A stretch of 64,000 nucleotides of DNA from Halomonas jincaotanensis (GTDB taxonomy: Bacteria; Pseudomonadota; Gammaproteobacteria; Pseudomonadales; Halomonadaceae). Both the position numbers and the translations under genes were made by a program. The stretch lies in NCBI RefSeq assembly GCF_018448785.1, contig NZ_JAHCLU010000008.1, positions 144,916-208,915 of the forward strand. Reading direction: 5' to 3'. Of the stretch, positions 36,615 to 45,127 are shown piece by piece (within the stretch, counting starts at the first letter, position 1; each line of letters begins with the position of its first letter). The notes beneath the pieces were generated by a model, which was not told the DNA's origin, did not search any database, and saw only the letters and a list, made by a program, of their open reading frames with translations.

Positions 36615-38324
36615 TTGTCCATTCCTGCCAGCGTTCGCCTGATGGCTCTGTCGCGCCGCATCACGCATCATTTCAGTGCCTGGACCTTGCTGATACTGCT
36701 GATTGCCCTGATCGTCGCGTTACCGGTGCTGGTGATTCTCTTTCATGTCTTTCTACCGACCGAGGGCGTCTGGTCGCATCTCGCCAGCACCGTGCTCGGC
36801 CGCTACCTGAGCAATACCCTGTTCCTTGCCGTCACGGTGGGTATCGGCACGCTGGTGATCGGCACCGGCACGGCGTGGCTGGTGGTGATGTGCCGCTTTC
36901 CGGGCAAGCGTCTCTTCGAGTGGGCGCTACTGCTGCCGCTGGCCGTGCCGACCTATGTGATCGCCTATGCCTACACGGATTTCCTGCAGGTTGCCGGCCC
37001 ACTTCAGAGCTGGTTGCGCGAGGTGATGGGCTGGAGCTTCGGTGACTACTACTTTCCCGACATCCGCTCGCTGGGTGGCGCCGCGACCCTGATCACCATG
37101 GTGCTGTATCCGTATGTCTACCTGCTCGCGCGCGCGTCCTTTCTGGAGCAGTCGGTGTGCATGCTGGATGTCGGCCGCACCCTGGGCCGAGGGCCCTGGC
37201 GTCTGTTCTTCACCGTCGCCGTCCCCTTGGCTCGACCGGCACTGGTCGGTGGGGTCTCGCTGGCGCTCATGGAAACGCTCAATGAATTCGGCGCAGTCCA
37301 GTTCTTCGGCGTCGATACCTTCACCACTGGGATCTATCGCACCTGGTTCGGCATGGGCGAACAGGTCGCGGCTGCCCAACTCGCGGCGTGCCTGCTGATC
37401 TTTGTCATTGCCCTGGTGCTTCTGGAGCGCTGGACGCGGGGCAAGCGGGAATACTTCCATACCTCAAGCCGCTACCAGCAGCTGCCCGAATACCGGCTAC
37501 GCGGCTGGCGGGCTTTCGGCGCTTTTGCGGCCTGCCTGCTGCCGGTATTGATCGGCTTTCTTATTCCCAGCGGCTTGCTCGCGCATCTTGCCATTCAGCA
37601 GGGCGATTCGCTGCTCGGGGTGCGGTTTCTTGAGTTCGCCGGCAATAGTCTGGTACTGGCGACCATCGCCTCGTTGATCGCCGTCGCCATGGCCGTGCTG
37701 CTCAGCTATGGCGTCCGGCTCGATTCAAGCCCGCTCACACGCAATGCCACGCGGATCGCCTCGCTTGGCTATGCCATTCCCGGTTCGGTGGTCGCGGTGG
37801 GCATTCTGATCCCTTTCGCCTGGCTGGACGACACCCTGAACCGCTGGCTGCAAGCGAATTACGACGTGATAGCCGGGCTGATATTCAGCGGCTCGGCCTT
37901 CATATTGATCTACGCGTACGTGGTGCGTTTTCTGGCGGTGTCATTCAATGCAGTCGAGGCGAGCCTCGGCAAGGTGACGCCGAGCATGGATGCCGCCGCC
38001 CGCACCCTGGGACAGAGCGCCGGCGGCACGCTACGGCGGGTTCACACCCCCATCATGCGCGGCAGCCTGCTGGCCGCGGGAATACTGGTATTCGTGGACG
38101 TCATGAAGGAGTTGCCGGCGACCATCATCCTGCGCCCCTTCAACTTCGACACCCTGGCGGTCAGGGCCCATAACCTCGCCTCGGACGAGCGTCTCGCCGA
38201 GGCGTCGACGTCGTCACTGGCGATCGTCGTAGTGGGCATTCTCCCGGTCATCCTGCTTAGCATCGCCATGCGCAAGTCCCGCCCCGGTCACACAGCGGCC
38301 GGTCGGAAAGACGAACACCTGTGA
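36615..38324 (+). CDS. Iron(III) ABC transporter permease (FbpB/SfuB type)
   Basis: A 569-residue fused permease carrying two copies of the binding-protein-dependent transport domain, as usual for Fe(III) systems. EAA-type loops are in DVGRTLGRGPWRLFFTVAVP and AARTLGQSAGGTLRRVHTP. The start is a TTG at 36615 with AAGGAG six bases upstream; no good ATG site precedes the first helix. It is not adjacent to its ATPase in the same direction: the ATPase gene runs convergent and overlaps it by 111 nt, while the binding protein starts 1.3 kb away on the plus strand. Confidence 0.9.
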   Translation: MSIPASVRLMALSRRITHHFSAWTLLILLIALIVALPVLVILFHVFLPTEGVWSHLASTVLGRYLSNTLFLAVTVGIGTLVIGTGTAWLVVMCRFPGKRLFEWALLLPLAVPTYVIAYAYTDFLQVAGPLQSWLREVMGWSFGDYYFPDIRSLGGAATLITMVLYPYVYLLARASFLEQSVCMLDVGRTLGRGPWRLFFTVAVPLARPALVGGVSLALMETLNEFGAVQFFGVDTFTTGIYRTWFGMGEQVAAAQLAACLLIFVIALVLLERWTRGKREYFHTSSRYQQLPEYRLRGWRAFGAFAACLLPVLIGFLIPSGLLAHLAIQQGDSLLGVRFLEFAGNSLVLATIASLIAVAMAVLLSYGVRLDSSPLTRNATRIASLGYAIPGSVVAVGILIPFAWLDDTLNRWLQANYDVIAGLIFSGSAFILIYAYVVRFLAVSFNAVEASLGKVTPSMDAAARTLGQSAGGTLRRVHTPIMRGSLLAAGILVFVDVMKELPATIILRPFNFDTLAVRAHNLASDERLAEASTSSLAIVVVGILPVILLSIAMRKSRPGHTAAGRKDEHL

Positions 38325-39410
38325 GGTGTCGAGGTGAATATCCACCTGTTGGCCTTCCGCGGGCAGGAAGACCCCGGGGATTCGGGCGTGAAGGTGCGCC
38401 TCGCGCCCGTCTTCCCCATGAGCGCAGAGGTGCAGCAGGCTGCTGCGCCCAAGCAGCTTGGCCATCACGATATGGCTGTGGGTATGGCGTGAGGCGGGCA
38501 GGTCGTGGCGTTCGGTGACCCGCAACGCTTCGGGGCGAATCAACACCTGCACTGTTTCGCCTTCCGGTAGCCAGTCAGCCTCGACCTTGCCCACCGGGGT
38601 GACAACCTGGCCGCCCGACACGACGCCGTCCAGCTGATTGACCTCACCGAAGAACGTCACGACGAAGGGATCGCGGGGGGAGCAGTAGAGCTCCTTGGGG
38701 GTGCCGGTCTGCACGATGGCCCCGTCTCGCATCAAGGCGATGCGGTCGGCCATGAACATCGCCTCTTCCGGATCGTGGGTGACCAGCAGCGCCCCGGCAC
38801 CGACCTGCTTGAGCACGTGAAGCGTATCGTCGCGGATACGGTCACGCAGCCGCGCGTCCAGGCTGGAGAACGGCTCATCGAGCAGCATCAGGGCCGGCGC
38901 CGGTGCCAGTGCGCGTGCCAGCGCCACCCGCTGCTGCTGCCCGCCCGAGAGAGTGTGCGGATAAGCCTCGGCGTATCCCGCAATGCCCAGTTGCTTGAGC
39001 AGCCCCATTGCGCGTGCGGTGCGCTCTTCGCCGGACAGCCGTTTGAGGCCGAAGGTCACGTTCTGCAACACGCTCAAGTGGGGAAATAATGCCGAGTCCT
39101 GGAACGCCAGTCCGACGTTACGTTTCTCGGGCGGCAGGTGACGCTTGCGGGATTCGGCGATCGTCTGCCCGTTGAGGGATACCCGCCCCTGCTGAAGGGT
39201 CTCGAGGCCGGCGGCGATTCGCAACAAGGTAGTCTTGCCACAACCCGAGGGTCCCAACAGACAGACAACCTCACCGGGCGCGACATGCAGATCGATGCCC
39301 TTGACGGCGGGCAGGCCATCGAACGAGTGCCGCACCCCCTCCATGGTCAGTACATTCGCCTCGGACCTGGACGTATTGTCGACTGGCGCAAGATTCAGTT
39401 TGCTGGTCAT
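38214..39410 (-). CDS. Iron(III) ABC transporter ATP-binding protein (FbpC type)
   Basis: A 398-residue ABC ATPase. Walker A is LLGPSGCGKTTLLRI near residue 50, the signature TLSGGQQQRVALARAL near 150, and Walker B LMLLDEPFSSLDARLR near 170; a TOBE-type domain at 290-370 is typical of FbpC and PotA. The final 28 or so residues (GRCVTGAGLAHGDAKQDDR) look unlike the family and are the part encoded opposite the permease's end, a convergent overlap of 111 nt. A run of FbpC homologues would show whether that tail is normal. Confidence 0.9.
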   Translation of the reverse strand: MTSKLNLAPVDNTSRSEANVLTMEGVRHSFDGLPAVKGIDLHVAPGEVVCLLGPSGCGKTTLLRIAAGLETLQQGRVSLNGQTIAESRKRHLPPEKRNVGLAFQDSALFPHLSVLQNVTFGLKRLSGEERTARAMGLLKQLGIAGYAEAYPHTLSGGQQQRVALARALAPAPALMLLDEPFSSLDARLRDRIRDDTLHVLKQVGAGALLVTHDPEEAMFMADRIALMRDGAIVQTGTPKELYCSPRDPFVVTFFGEVNQLDGVVSGGQVVTPVGKVEADWLPEGETVQVLIRPEALRVTERHDLPASRHTHSHIVMAKLLGRSSLLHLCAHGEDGREAHLHARIPGVFLPAEGQQVDIHLDTSQVFVFPTGRCVTGAGLAHGDAKQDDRENAHYDDRQ

Positions 39411-39470
39411 AGGCTAAACACGCTCATCGCACGATAAGAACTGCCCTCCTATCATACCCGTAATCGGCGG

Positions 39471-39499
39471 CGAATGCGTTTCGGATTGAATCGCATTCG
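39471..39499. promoter_or_regulatory. Inverted repeat between divergent fbpC and fbpA
   Basis: CGAATGCG (39471-39478) and CGCATTCG (39492-39499) form an exact 8-bp inverted repeat with a 13-nt spacer, 60-90 nt upstream of the FbpC-type start. The spacing suits a dimeric protein site; no known consensus was matched. Confidence 0.35.
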
Positions 39500-39596
39500 A
39501 CGTTGGTGATTCTGCCACCTGAAGGAAACTACATGCACGCTGTCGAGACCGCCAAGGCTTGACGGCGAGTCGCCGAGGCGCTTCAATAGCGAGGGA

Positions 39597-39615
39597 GAGA
39601 ATGCTAAACATTATC
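39597..39615 (+). promoter_or_regulatory. Fur box upstream of the iron-binding protein gene
   Basis: GAGAATGCTAAACATTATC matches the 19-bp Fur consensus GATAATGATAATCATTATC at 16 of 19 positions by my count. It lies 41 nt before the FbpA-type start, the expected place for iron-dependent repression. Confidence 0.75.
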
Positions 39616-39656
39616 GTTATGTTTCATTGGTTGTTTCCGTACCAACGAGGTCACAC

Positions 39657-40685
39657 ATGAAGAACCACTTCCGTCTCGCTCTTCCCGCGGCAGCCATCCT
39701 TGCTGGCTCAGCCGTCGCCGGTCAAGCGCTCGCCAACGAGGTCAACATCTACTCGGCGCGCCACTACGATTCCGACGAGCAGCTCTATGAAGCGTTCACG
39801 GAAAAGACCGGCATCGAAGTCAATGTCCTTGAAGGCGACTCCGACCAGCTCATCGAGCGTATCCAGCGCGAGGGCGTGGCGAGCCCAGCCGATGTCATGC
39901 TGACCGTCGATGCCGGACGTCTATGGCGGGCGGAGCAAGAAGGCATCTTCCAGGGCGTCGACTCCGAGGTGCTTGCCGAGCGCCTGCCGGAGGCCATGCG
40001 CCATCCTGAGGGCGAGTGGTTCGGCTTCAGCCAGCGAGTGCGGGCCATCTACTACAACCGCGAGAACGCCGATCCCGACGAGGTCGAGCGCTACGAGGAT
40101 CTCGCGTCATCGGAGCTTGAGGGTAGTGTCTGCATTCGCTCATCGAGCAACATCTATAACCAGTCCCTACTGGCCTCGATGATCGGCCACCACGGCGAGG
40201 AGGAAGCCGAGGCGTGGGCGAAGGGCGTGGTCGACAATCTTGCACGCCAGCCAGAAGGTGGCGATACCGACCAGATTCTCGGCGTCGCCAGCGGCGAATG
40301 TGATTTCGCCGTTGCTAACCATTACTACTTTGTGAGGCTGCTCAAGTCCGACGATGACAGCGAGCGCGAGGCGGCGCGCAAGGTCGGTATCATCTTCCCC
40401 AACCAGGATGATCGCGGTGCTCACGTCAACGTTGGCGGCGCAGGTGTCGTGGAAGGTGCCCCCAACCGCGAGAACGCCATTCAGTTTCTCGAGTTCCTGG
40501 CCTCTAATGAAGCGCAGGAGCACTTCGCCGCTGGTAATAACGAGTTCCCGGTGGTGAGTGGCGTGAAGAAGGATCCGGTGCTGGAATCCTGGGGCAACTT
40601 CAAGATGGATGATCTCAACATCAGCGTGCTCGGCGAGCATAACCCCGAGGCGATTCGTATCTTCGATCGCGTCGGCTGGCGCTAA
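39657..40685 (+). CDS. Iron(III) ABC transporter substrate-binding protein (FbpA type)
   Basis: A 342-residue periplasmic ferric-ion-binding protein. A signal peptide ends near residue 26 (AGQALA), and the mature start is NEVNIYSARHYDSDEQLYEA. Iron-binding Tyr residues of class II FbpA proteins are likely in AVANHYYFVRLL (YY pair), and a further His/Tyr is in NIYSARHYD. ATG at 39657 has GAGG six to seven bases upstream. Expression is probably Fur-controlled through the site at 39597-39615. A strong hairpin follows the stop. Its ATPase gene is divergent and its permease is 3 kb upstream. Confidence 0.93.
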   Translation: MKNHFRLALPAAAILAGSAVAGQALANEVNIYSARHYDSDEQLYEAFTEKTGIEVNVLEGDSDQLIERIQREGVASPADVMLTVDAGRLWRAEQEGIFQGVDSEVLAERLPEAMRHPEGEWFGFSQRVRAIYYNRENADPDEVERYEDLASSELEGSVCIRSSSNIYNQSLLASMIGHHGEEEAEAWAKGVVDNLARQPEGGDTDQILGVASGECDFAVANHYYFVRLLKSDDDSEREAARKVGIIFPNQDDRGAHVNVGGAGVVEGAPNRENAIQFLEFLASNEAQEHFAAGNNEFPVVSGVKKDPVLESWGNFKMDDLNISVLGEHNPEAIRIFDRVGWR

Positions 40686-40724
40686 GCCCTACCCCGCAAA
40701 GGGGTAGTAAAGCGTCGCAATAAC

Positions 40725-40755
40725 GAGGCCCACGGCAATGCCGTGGGCCTCTGCT
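40725..40755 (+). terminator. Terminator after fbpA
   Basis: A 12-bp perfect stem, GAGGCCCACGGC (40725-40736) and GCCGTGGGCCTC (40740-40751), has the three-base loop AAT. A pyrimidine-rich TGCTCTAGCTTCTTTT follows on the plus strand. It lies between the convergent fbpA and polA stops and may serve both. Confidence 0.8.
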
Positions 40756-40783
40756 CTAGCTTCTTTTGTCTTATCCCAAGGCC

Positions 40784-43564
40784 TCAATGCGCCTCGTCCC
40801 AGTTCACACCGCTCTCGGCTTCCACGGTCAACGGCACGCTGAGCTCGGCGGCGGCCTGCATGCGGGCCTTCACCTTGGCGATGAAATCCTTGACCTGGGC
40901 TTCCTTGACCTCGAAGACCAGCTCGTCGTGTACCTGCATCACCATGACCGCATCGAAGTCCTCGCCACCCAGCCATGCGTCGACGTCGATCATCGCGCGC
41001 TTGATGATGTCCGCCGCCGTCCCCTGCATGGGGGCGTTGATGGCGGTTCGCTCGGCACCCTGGCGACGGGCGTGGTTCTGGGAGCGAATCTCCGGCAGGT
41101 GCAGGCGGCGTCCAAACACCGTCTCGACATAACCATCCTCGGCGGCCTGGGCGCGGATACGCTCCATGTAGCGGGCCACCCCGGGGTAGCGGTCGAAATA
41201 GCGATCGATATAGGTCTGAGCCTGGCGACGCTCGATCGTCAGCTGGCGACCGAGCCCCCAGGCGCTCATGCCGTAGATGAGCCCGAAGTTAATTGCCTTG
41301 GCGCTGCGCCGTTGGTCGTGGGAGACCTTCTCCAGCGGCACGCCGAACACCTCGGCTGCCGTGGCGGCGTGAATATCGCGGCCCTCGGCGAAAGCGTCGA
41401 GCAGGCCCTTGTCCTCGGAGAGGTGCGCCATGATGCGCAGCTCGATCTGCGAGTAGTCGGCCGCGACGATGCAGTATCCGGGCCTGGCCACGAAGGCTTG
41501 GCGGATGCGTCGCCCTTCCAGGGTGCGGATAGGGATGTTCTGCAGGTTGGGATCGGAGGAGGACAAACGCCCGGTGGCGGTGACTGCCTGGTGATAGCTG
41601 GTATGCAGCCGCCCGGTCGCCTTGTTGACCAGCCGCGGCAGCTTGTCGGTGTAGGTGGATTTCAGCTTGGAAAGTCCGCGGTGCTCCATGATCACCTTGG
41701 GCAGGGGGTAGTCCAGCGCCAGCTCCTCGAGCACCGCCTCAGCAGTAGAAGGCGCGCCCTTGGGCGTCTTCTTGATCACCGGGATCTTCTGCTCCTCGAA
41801 CAGGATCTGGCCGAGCTGCTTGGGCGAGCCGAGGTTGAACTCGCGACCGGCGAGCTCGAACGCCTGACCCTCTAACTCGCGGATACGTGTCGCCAGCTCC
41901 TGGCTCTGGGCATGCAGGCGTTCGGGGTCCAGCGCCACGCCGGTGCGCTCCATGCGCGACAGCACCGGCACCAGCGGCAGCTCGATCTCCTCGAGCACAC
42001 TCGCCAGCCGCCCCTCGGCGGCCAGGCGCGGGCGCAGCGCATGATGTAGCCGCAGGGTGATGTCGACGTCCTCGCAGGCATAGGGGGCGGCCTGCTCCAG
42101 GGCGATCTGGTTGAAGGTCAGCTGCTTGGTCCCCTTGCCCGCGAACTCCTCGAAGCTCACCGTCTTCTCGCCAAGGTACTTGAGCGCCAGCGAATCCATA
42201 TCATGGCGGGTGGCCGTGGAGTCGAGCACGTAGGATTCGAGCATGGTGTCTTCCAGCGGCCCTGCGACTTCGATGTCGTAACGGGCGAGTACCGAGATGT
42301 CGTACTTGAGGTTCTGACCGATCTTGGTCTTGGCGCCATCCGTCCAGAGCGGCCGCAGGGCCTCGAGCACCGCGTGACGGTCGAGCTGTTCGGGCGCGTC
42401 GAGATAATCGTGCGCGAGCGGGATATAGGCCGCCTCGCCCGGGTCGAGGGACAACCCGATGCCGACGATATCGGCCTCCATATAGTTCAGGCTTGTCGTC
42501 TCGAGATCGAAGCAGAAGGCCTCGCTCGCGGCCAGGCGCTTGAGCCAGGCATCAAACGCTGGCTGATCGAGGACCATGTGATCCTCGCGGTCGACGCGGC
42601 CACCAGGCGCATCCTCGCCCGGCTCGCTCTGTTGAGCGCTGGCCGGAACGGGTGTGCCGGCCGGGACATCGTCGACCCCTTCGTCCTTGCCTTCGAGCAG
42701 CTCAGCGAGCCAGGCCTTGAACTCCAGGTCGCGGTAAAGCTCGAACAGCGCCTGGCGGTCGGGGTGGGCGATGTCGAGGTCATCAAGCCCCACCGGCAGG
42801 TCACAGTCGGTCTTGATGGTGGCGAGCTGATAGGACAGGAACGCCTGCTCGCGGTGCTCTTCGAGCTTCTTCACCAGGGTCTTGGCGCCGCGTATCTCGA
42901 GTGTCTTGATCCTTTCCAGATCAGCGTAGAGCGTCTCGAGACCGCCCTGCATGCCTTTCAGCAGTCCCAGCGCTGTCTTCTCCCCGATGCCCGGCACGCC
43001 GGGGATGTTGTCGACCTTGTCGCCCATCAGCGCCAGAAAGTCGATGATCAGCGAGGGTGGCAGGCCGAACTTGGCCTCGACGCCCGACGCATCGAGCGTT
43101 TCGTCCTTCATGGTATTCACCAGGGTGATGTGCGCATTGACCAGCTGCGCCATGTCCTTGTCACCGGTGGAGATCACGGCATCGCGGCCCGCCTCGGTCG
43201 CCTGCCTCGCCAGGGTGCCGATGACGTCGTCGGCCTCCACGCCCTCGATACACAGTAGTGGCAACCCTAACGCCCGCACACAGTCATGTAGCGGCGTCAC
43301 CTGGGAGCGCAGGTCGTCGGGCATCGGCGGCCGGTGCGCCTTGTACTGCTCGAAGAGCGCATCGCGAAAGGTCTTGCCCTTGGCGTCGAAGACTACCGCC
43401 ATAGGGCTGTCGGGGTAATCCTTGATCAAGCGCTTGAGCATGTTGATCACCCCCTTGATGGCCCCCGTAGGCTGACCCTTCGAGGTGGCCAGTGGTGGCA
43501 AGGCATGGAAGGCGCGATAGAGGTAGGAGGAACCGTCGACGAGAACGATGGGGGTGTCGGCCAT
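40784..43564 (-). CDS. polA: DNA polymerase I PolA
   Basis: A 926-residue Pol I, near the length of E. coli PolA (928). Domains in order: a 5'-3' exonuclease (VLVDGSSYLYRAFHALPPLA at the start, GVEADDVIGTLARQA and GDKDMAQLV), a 3'-5' exonuclease with FDLETTSLNYMEADIVGIG, and a polymerase palm with DYSQIELRIMAHLS, the finger helix RRSAKAINFGLIYGMSAWGL and the C-terminal QVHDELVFEV. I start it at 43564 (MADTPIVLVDGSSYLYRA); the longer frame to 43735 is not family-like. polA-DUF2782-thrB order is shared with Pseudomonas. Confidence 0.96.
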   Translation of the reverse strand: MADTPIVLVDGSSYLYRAFHALPPLATSKGQPTGAIKGVINMLKRLIKDYPDSPMAVVFDAKGKTFRDALFEQYKAHRPPMPDDLRSQVTPLHDCVRALGLPLLCIEGVEADDVIGTLARQATEAGRDAVISTGDKDMAQLVNAHITLVNTMKDETLDASGVEAKFGLPPSLIIDFLALMGDKVDNIPGVPGIGEKTALGLLKGMQGGLETLYADLERIKTLEIRGAKTLVKKLEEHREQAFLSYQLATIKTDCDLPVGLDDLDIAHPDRQALFELYRDLEFKAWLAELLEGKDEGVDDVPAGTPVPASAQQSEPGEDAPGGRVDREDHMVLDQPAFDAWLKRLAASEAFCFDLETTSLNYMEADIVGIGLSLDPGEAAYIPLAHDYLDAPEQLDRHAVLEALRPLWTDGAKTKIGQNLKYDISVLARYDIEVAGPLEDTMLESYVLDSTATRHDMDSLALKYLGEKTVSFEEFAGKGTKQLTFNQIALEQAAPYACEDVDITLRLHHALRPRLAAEGRLASVLEEIELPLVPVLSRMERTGVALDPERLHAQSQELATRIRELEGQAFELAGREFNLGSPKQLGQILFEEQKIPVIKKTPKGAPSTAEAVLEELALDYPLPKVIMEHRGLSKLKSTYTDKLPRLVNKATGRLHTSYHQAVTATGRLSSSDPNLQNIPIRTLEGRRIRQAFVARPGYCIVAADYSQIELRIMAHLSEDKGLLDAFAEGRDIHAATAAEVFGVPLEKVSHDQRRSAKAINFGLIYGMSAWGLGRQLTIERRQAQTYIDRYFDRYPGVARYMERIRAQAAEDGYVETVFGRRLHLPEIRSQNHARRQGAERTAINAPMQGTAADIIKRAMIDVDAWLGGEDFDAVMVMQVHDELVFEVKEAQVKDFIAKVKARMQAAAELSVPLTVEAESGVNWDEAH

Positions 43565-43733
43565 GAATCGGCATCCGTTGATCTTGAACAGGGAATCGGG
43601 AACGCAGCGGTCCCATGATACCCGCAGCGGCAGTCTTTTGCCGTCCCGGTGTGTGCCAGCGGACCACAACGTCATACACTGCAGACATCCCACGCAGGGA
43701 AATCGACGCCGCCCAGCGGCGCAGGAGGTCAAC

Positions 43734-44045
43734 ATGAAGCGATATTCTCACCTTGCCCCGGATGTTCTCGTTCCGGTTCTCGCCATGGTGCTAGCGTTGG
43801 GGGTTACGGCCTCGTCGACGGCACTGGCGCAATCCTCCACCGATGTCACACCTGACATCACCATCCGTCAGGAGGACGACCGGACCATTCGCGAGTATCG
43901 GGTCAATGGCGAGCTCTACGCGATCGAGATCAGGCCCTCCCGTGGTCCTTCCTACTACCTGGTGGACCATGACGGCGACGGTAACTTTGAACGCCAGGAT
44001 GGCGATCGCCTTGCCGTGCCCCAATGGGTCCTCAAGGAATTTTGA
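43734..44045 (+). CDS. DUF2782 protein
   Basis: A 103-residue small periplasmic protein with an N-terminal signal-like helix to about residue 33 (ending ALAQS). The mature part is a single beta-rich domain, TIRQEDDRTIREYRVNGELY ... SRGPSYYLVDHDGDGNF, that I recognise as DUF2782. No function is known. AGGAGG lies five bases upstream of the ATG, and the gene is divergent from polA by 169 nt and just upstream of thrB, a conserved order. Confidence 0.9.
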   Translation: MKRYSHLAPDVLVPVLAMVLALGVTASSTALAQSSTDVTPDITIRQEDDRTIREYRVNGELYAIEIRPSRGPSYYLVDHDGDGNFERQDGDRLAVPQWVLKEF

Positions 44046-44167
44046 GCCCATCCACGCCAGCGTAGCTCCGCATGCCTCGGCCCGAGGCGACAGACCATCG
44101 GCCGATCACGTGCATCATGTCGCCAAGTCGCTACAATGGGCGGCTTGTCAACCCGGGCGAGAGAGAC

Positions 44168-45127
44168 ATGGCCGTATTCACACCGCTTACCGAGACCCAG
44201 GTCGAGGCGCTCCTGAGCCGCTTCGATGCCGGTTCGCTGGTCTCCCTGGAAGGCGTCGCTGCCGGCACGGAGAACACCACCTTCTTCGTTACCACCGACC
44301 GACGTGAACTGGTCCTGACGCTCTTCGAGCAAGGCGCGTTCGATGAGCTACCCTTCTTCGTCGACCTGCTCGACTACTTGGACGAACATCGCCTGCCGGT
44401 CCCCGGGCCGCTGCATGACCGCGATGGCGTGGCATTGCATCGTCTCGCCGACAAGCCGGCGCTGCTCTTCCCCCGGCTTCCCGGCAAGCACCCGCACGAC
44501 CCCAACCTGACGCAGTGCCGTGCCTTGGGCGACACCCTGGGGCGCATGCATCAGGTCTCGCAGCACTTTACCGGCCATCGGCCCAACCCACGCGATCTGC
44601 ACTGGCTGCTGCCAATGCATCACAAGGTGCTGGTCTACCTGTCGCCGGACGACCAGGCCTTGATGAAAGACGAAGTGGAAACCTACCAGGGGGTGTTTGG
44701 CGCGAGGCTCGAGCTGCCCGAAGGCGCCCTGCACGGCGATCTGTTCCGCGACAACACCCTGTTCGATGGCGACCGCCTGGGCGGGCTGATTGATTTCTAC
44801 AACGGCTGCACCGGTGACCTGCTGTTCGATCTGGCCATCGTCATCAACGATTGGGCTACCGAGCCCGACGGCCGGCTCAATGCCGAGCGCCACGATGCCA
44901 TTCTCGAGGCGTATATGGCCCGCCGCCCGCTCTCCGACGCCGAGCGCGAAGTGTGGCCGATGATGCTGCGCATGACGGCGCTGCGTTACTGGCTGTCGCG
45001 CCTGCTGGTGATCTACGTCGACCCCCCGGCCCACGACCTGACACCCCATGACCCCGAGCAGTTTCGCACCATCCTGCTCGCCAGACTGCAGCACGGCGCC
45101 CTGCCGCTACCCGAGGACGCAACATGA
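44168..45127 (+). CDS. thrB: Homoserine kinase ThrB (APH-fold type)
   Basis: A 319-residue choline-kinase-like homoserine kinase that makes O-phosphohomoserine for threonine synthesis. It is the ThrB2 type common in Pseudomonas and Halomonas, not the GHMP type of E. coli. The nucleotide loop segment EGVAAGTENTTFFV near residue 30 and the catalytic loop LHGDLFRDNTLF (His-x-Asp-x5-Asn) followed by GLIDFYNGC are evident. Start at 44168 (MAVFTPLTETQVEALL). It overlaps speA by four bases. Confidence 0.93.
   Translation: MAVFTPLTETQVEALLSRFDAGSLVSLEGVAAGTENTTFFVTTDRRELVLTLFEQGAFDELPFFVDLLDYLDEHRLPVPGPLHDRDGVALHRLADKPALLFPRLPGKHPHDPNLTQCRALGDTLGRMHQVSQHFTGHRPNPRDLHWLLPMHHKVLVYLSPDDQALMKDEVETYQGVFGARLELPEGALHGDLFRDNTLFDGDRLGGLIDFYNGCTGDLLFDLAIVINDWATEPDGRLNAERHDAILEAYMARRPLSDAEREVWPMMLRMTALRYWLSRLLVIYVDPPAHDLTPHDPEQFRTILLARLQHGALPLPEDAT

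Noticed and set aside
40689..40707. CTACCCC/GGGGTAG hairpin after fbpA as a second terminator
   Set aside because: A 7-bp stem with no T run on either strand; the adjacent 12-bp hairpin explains termination better.
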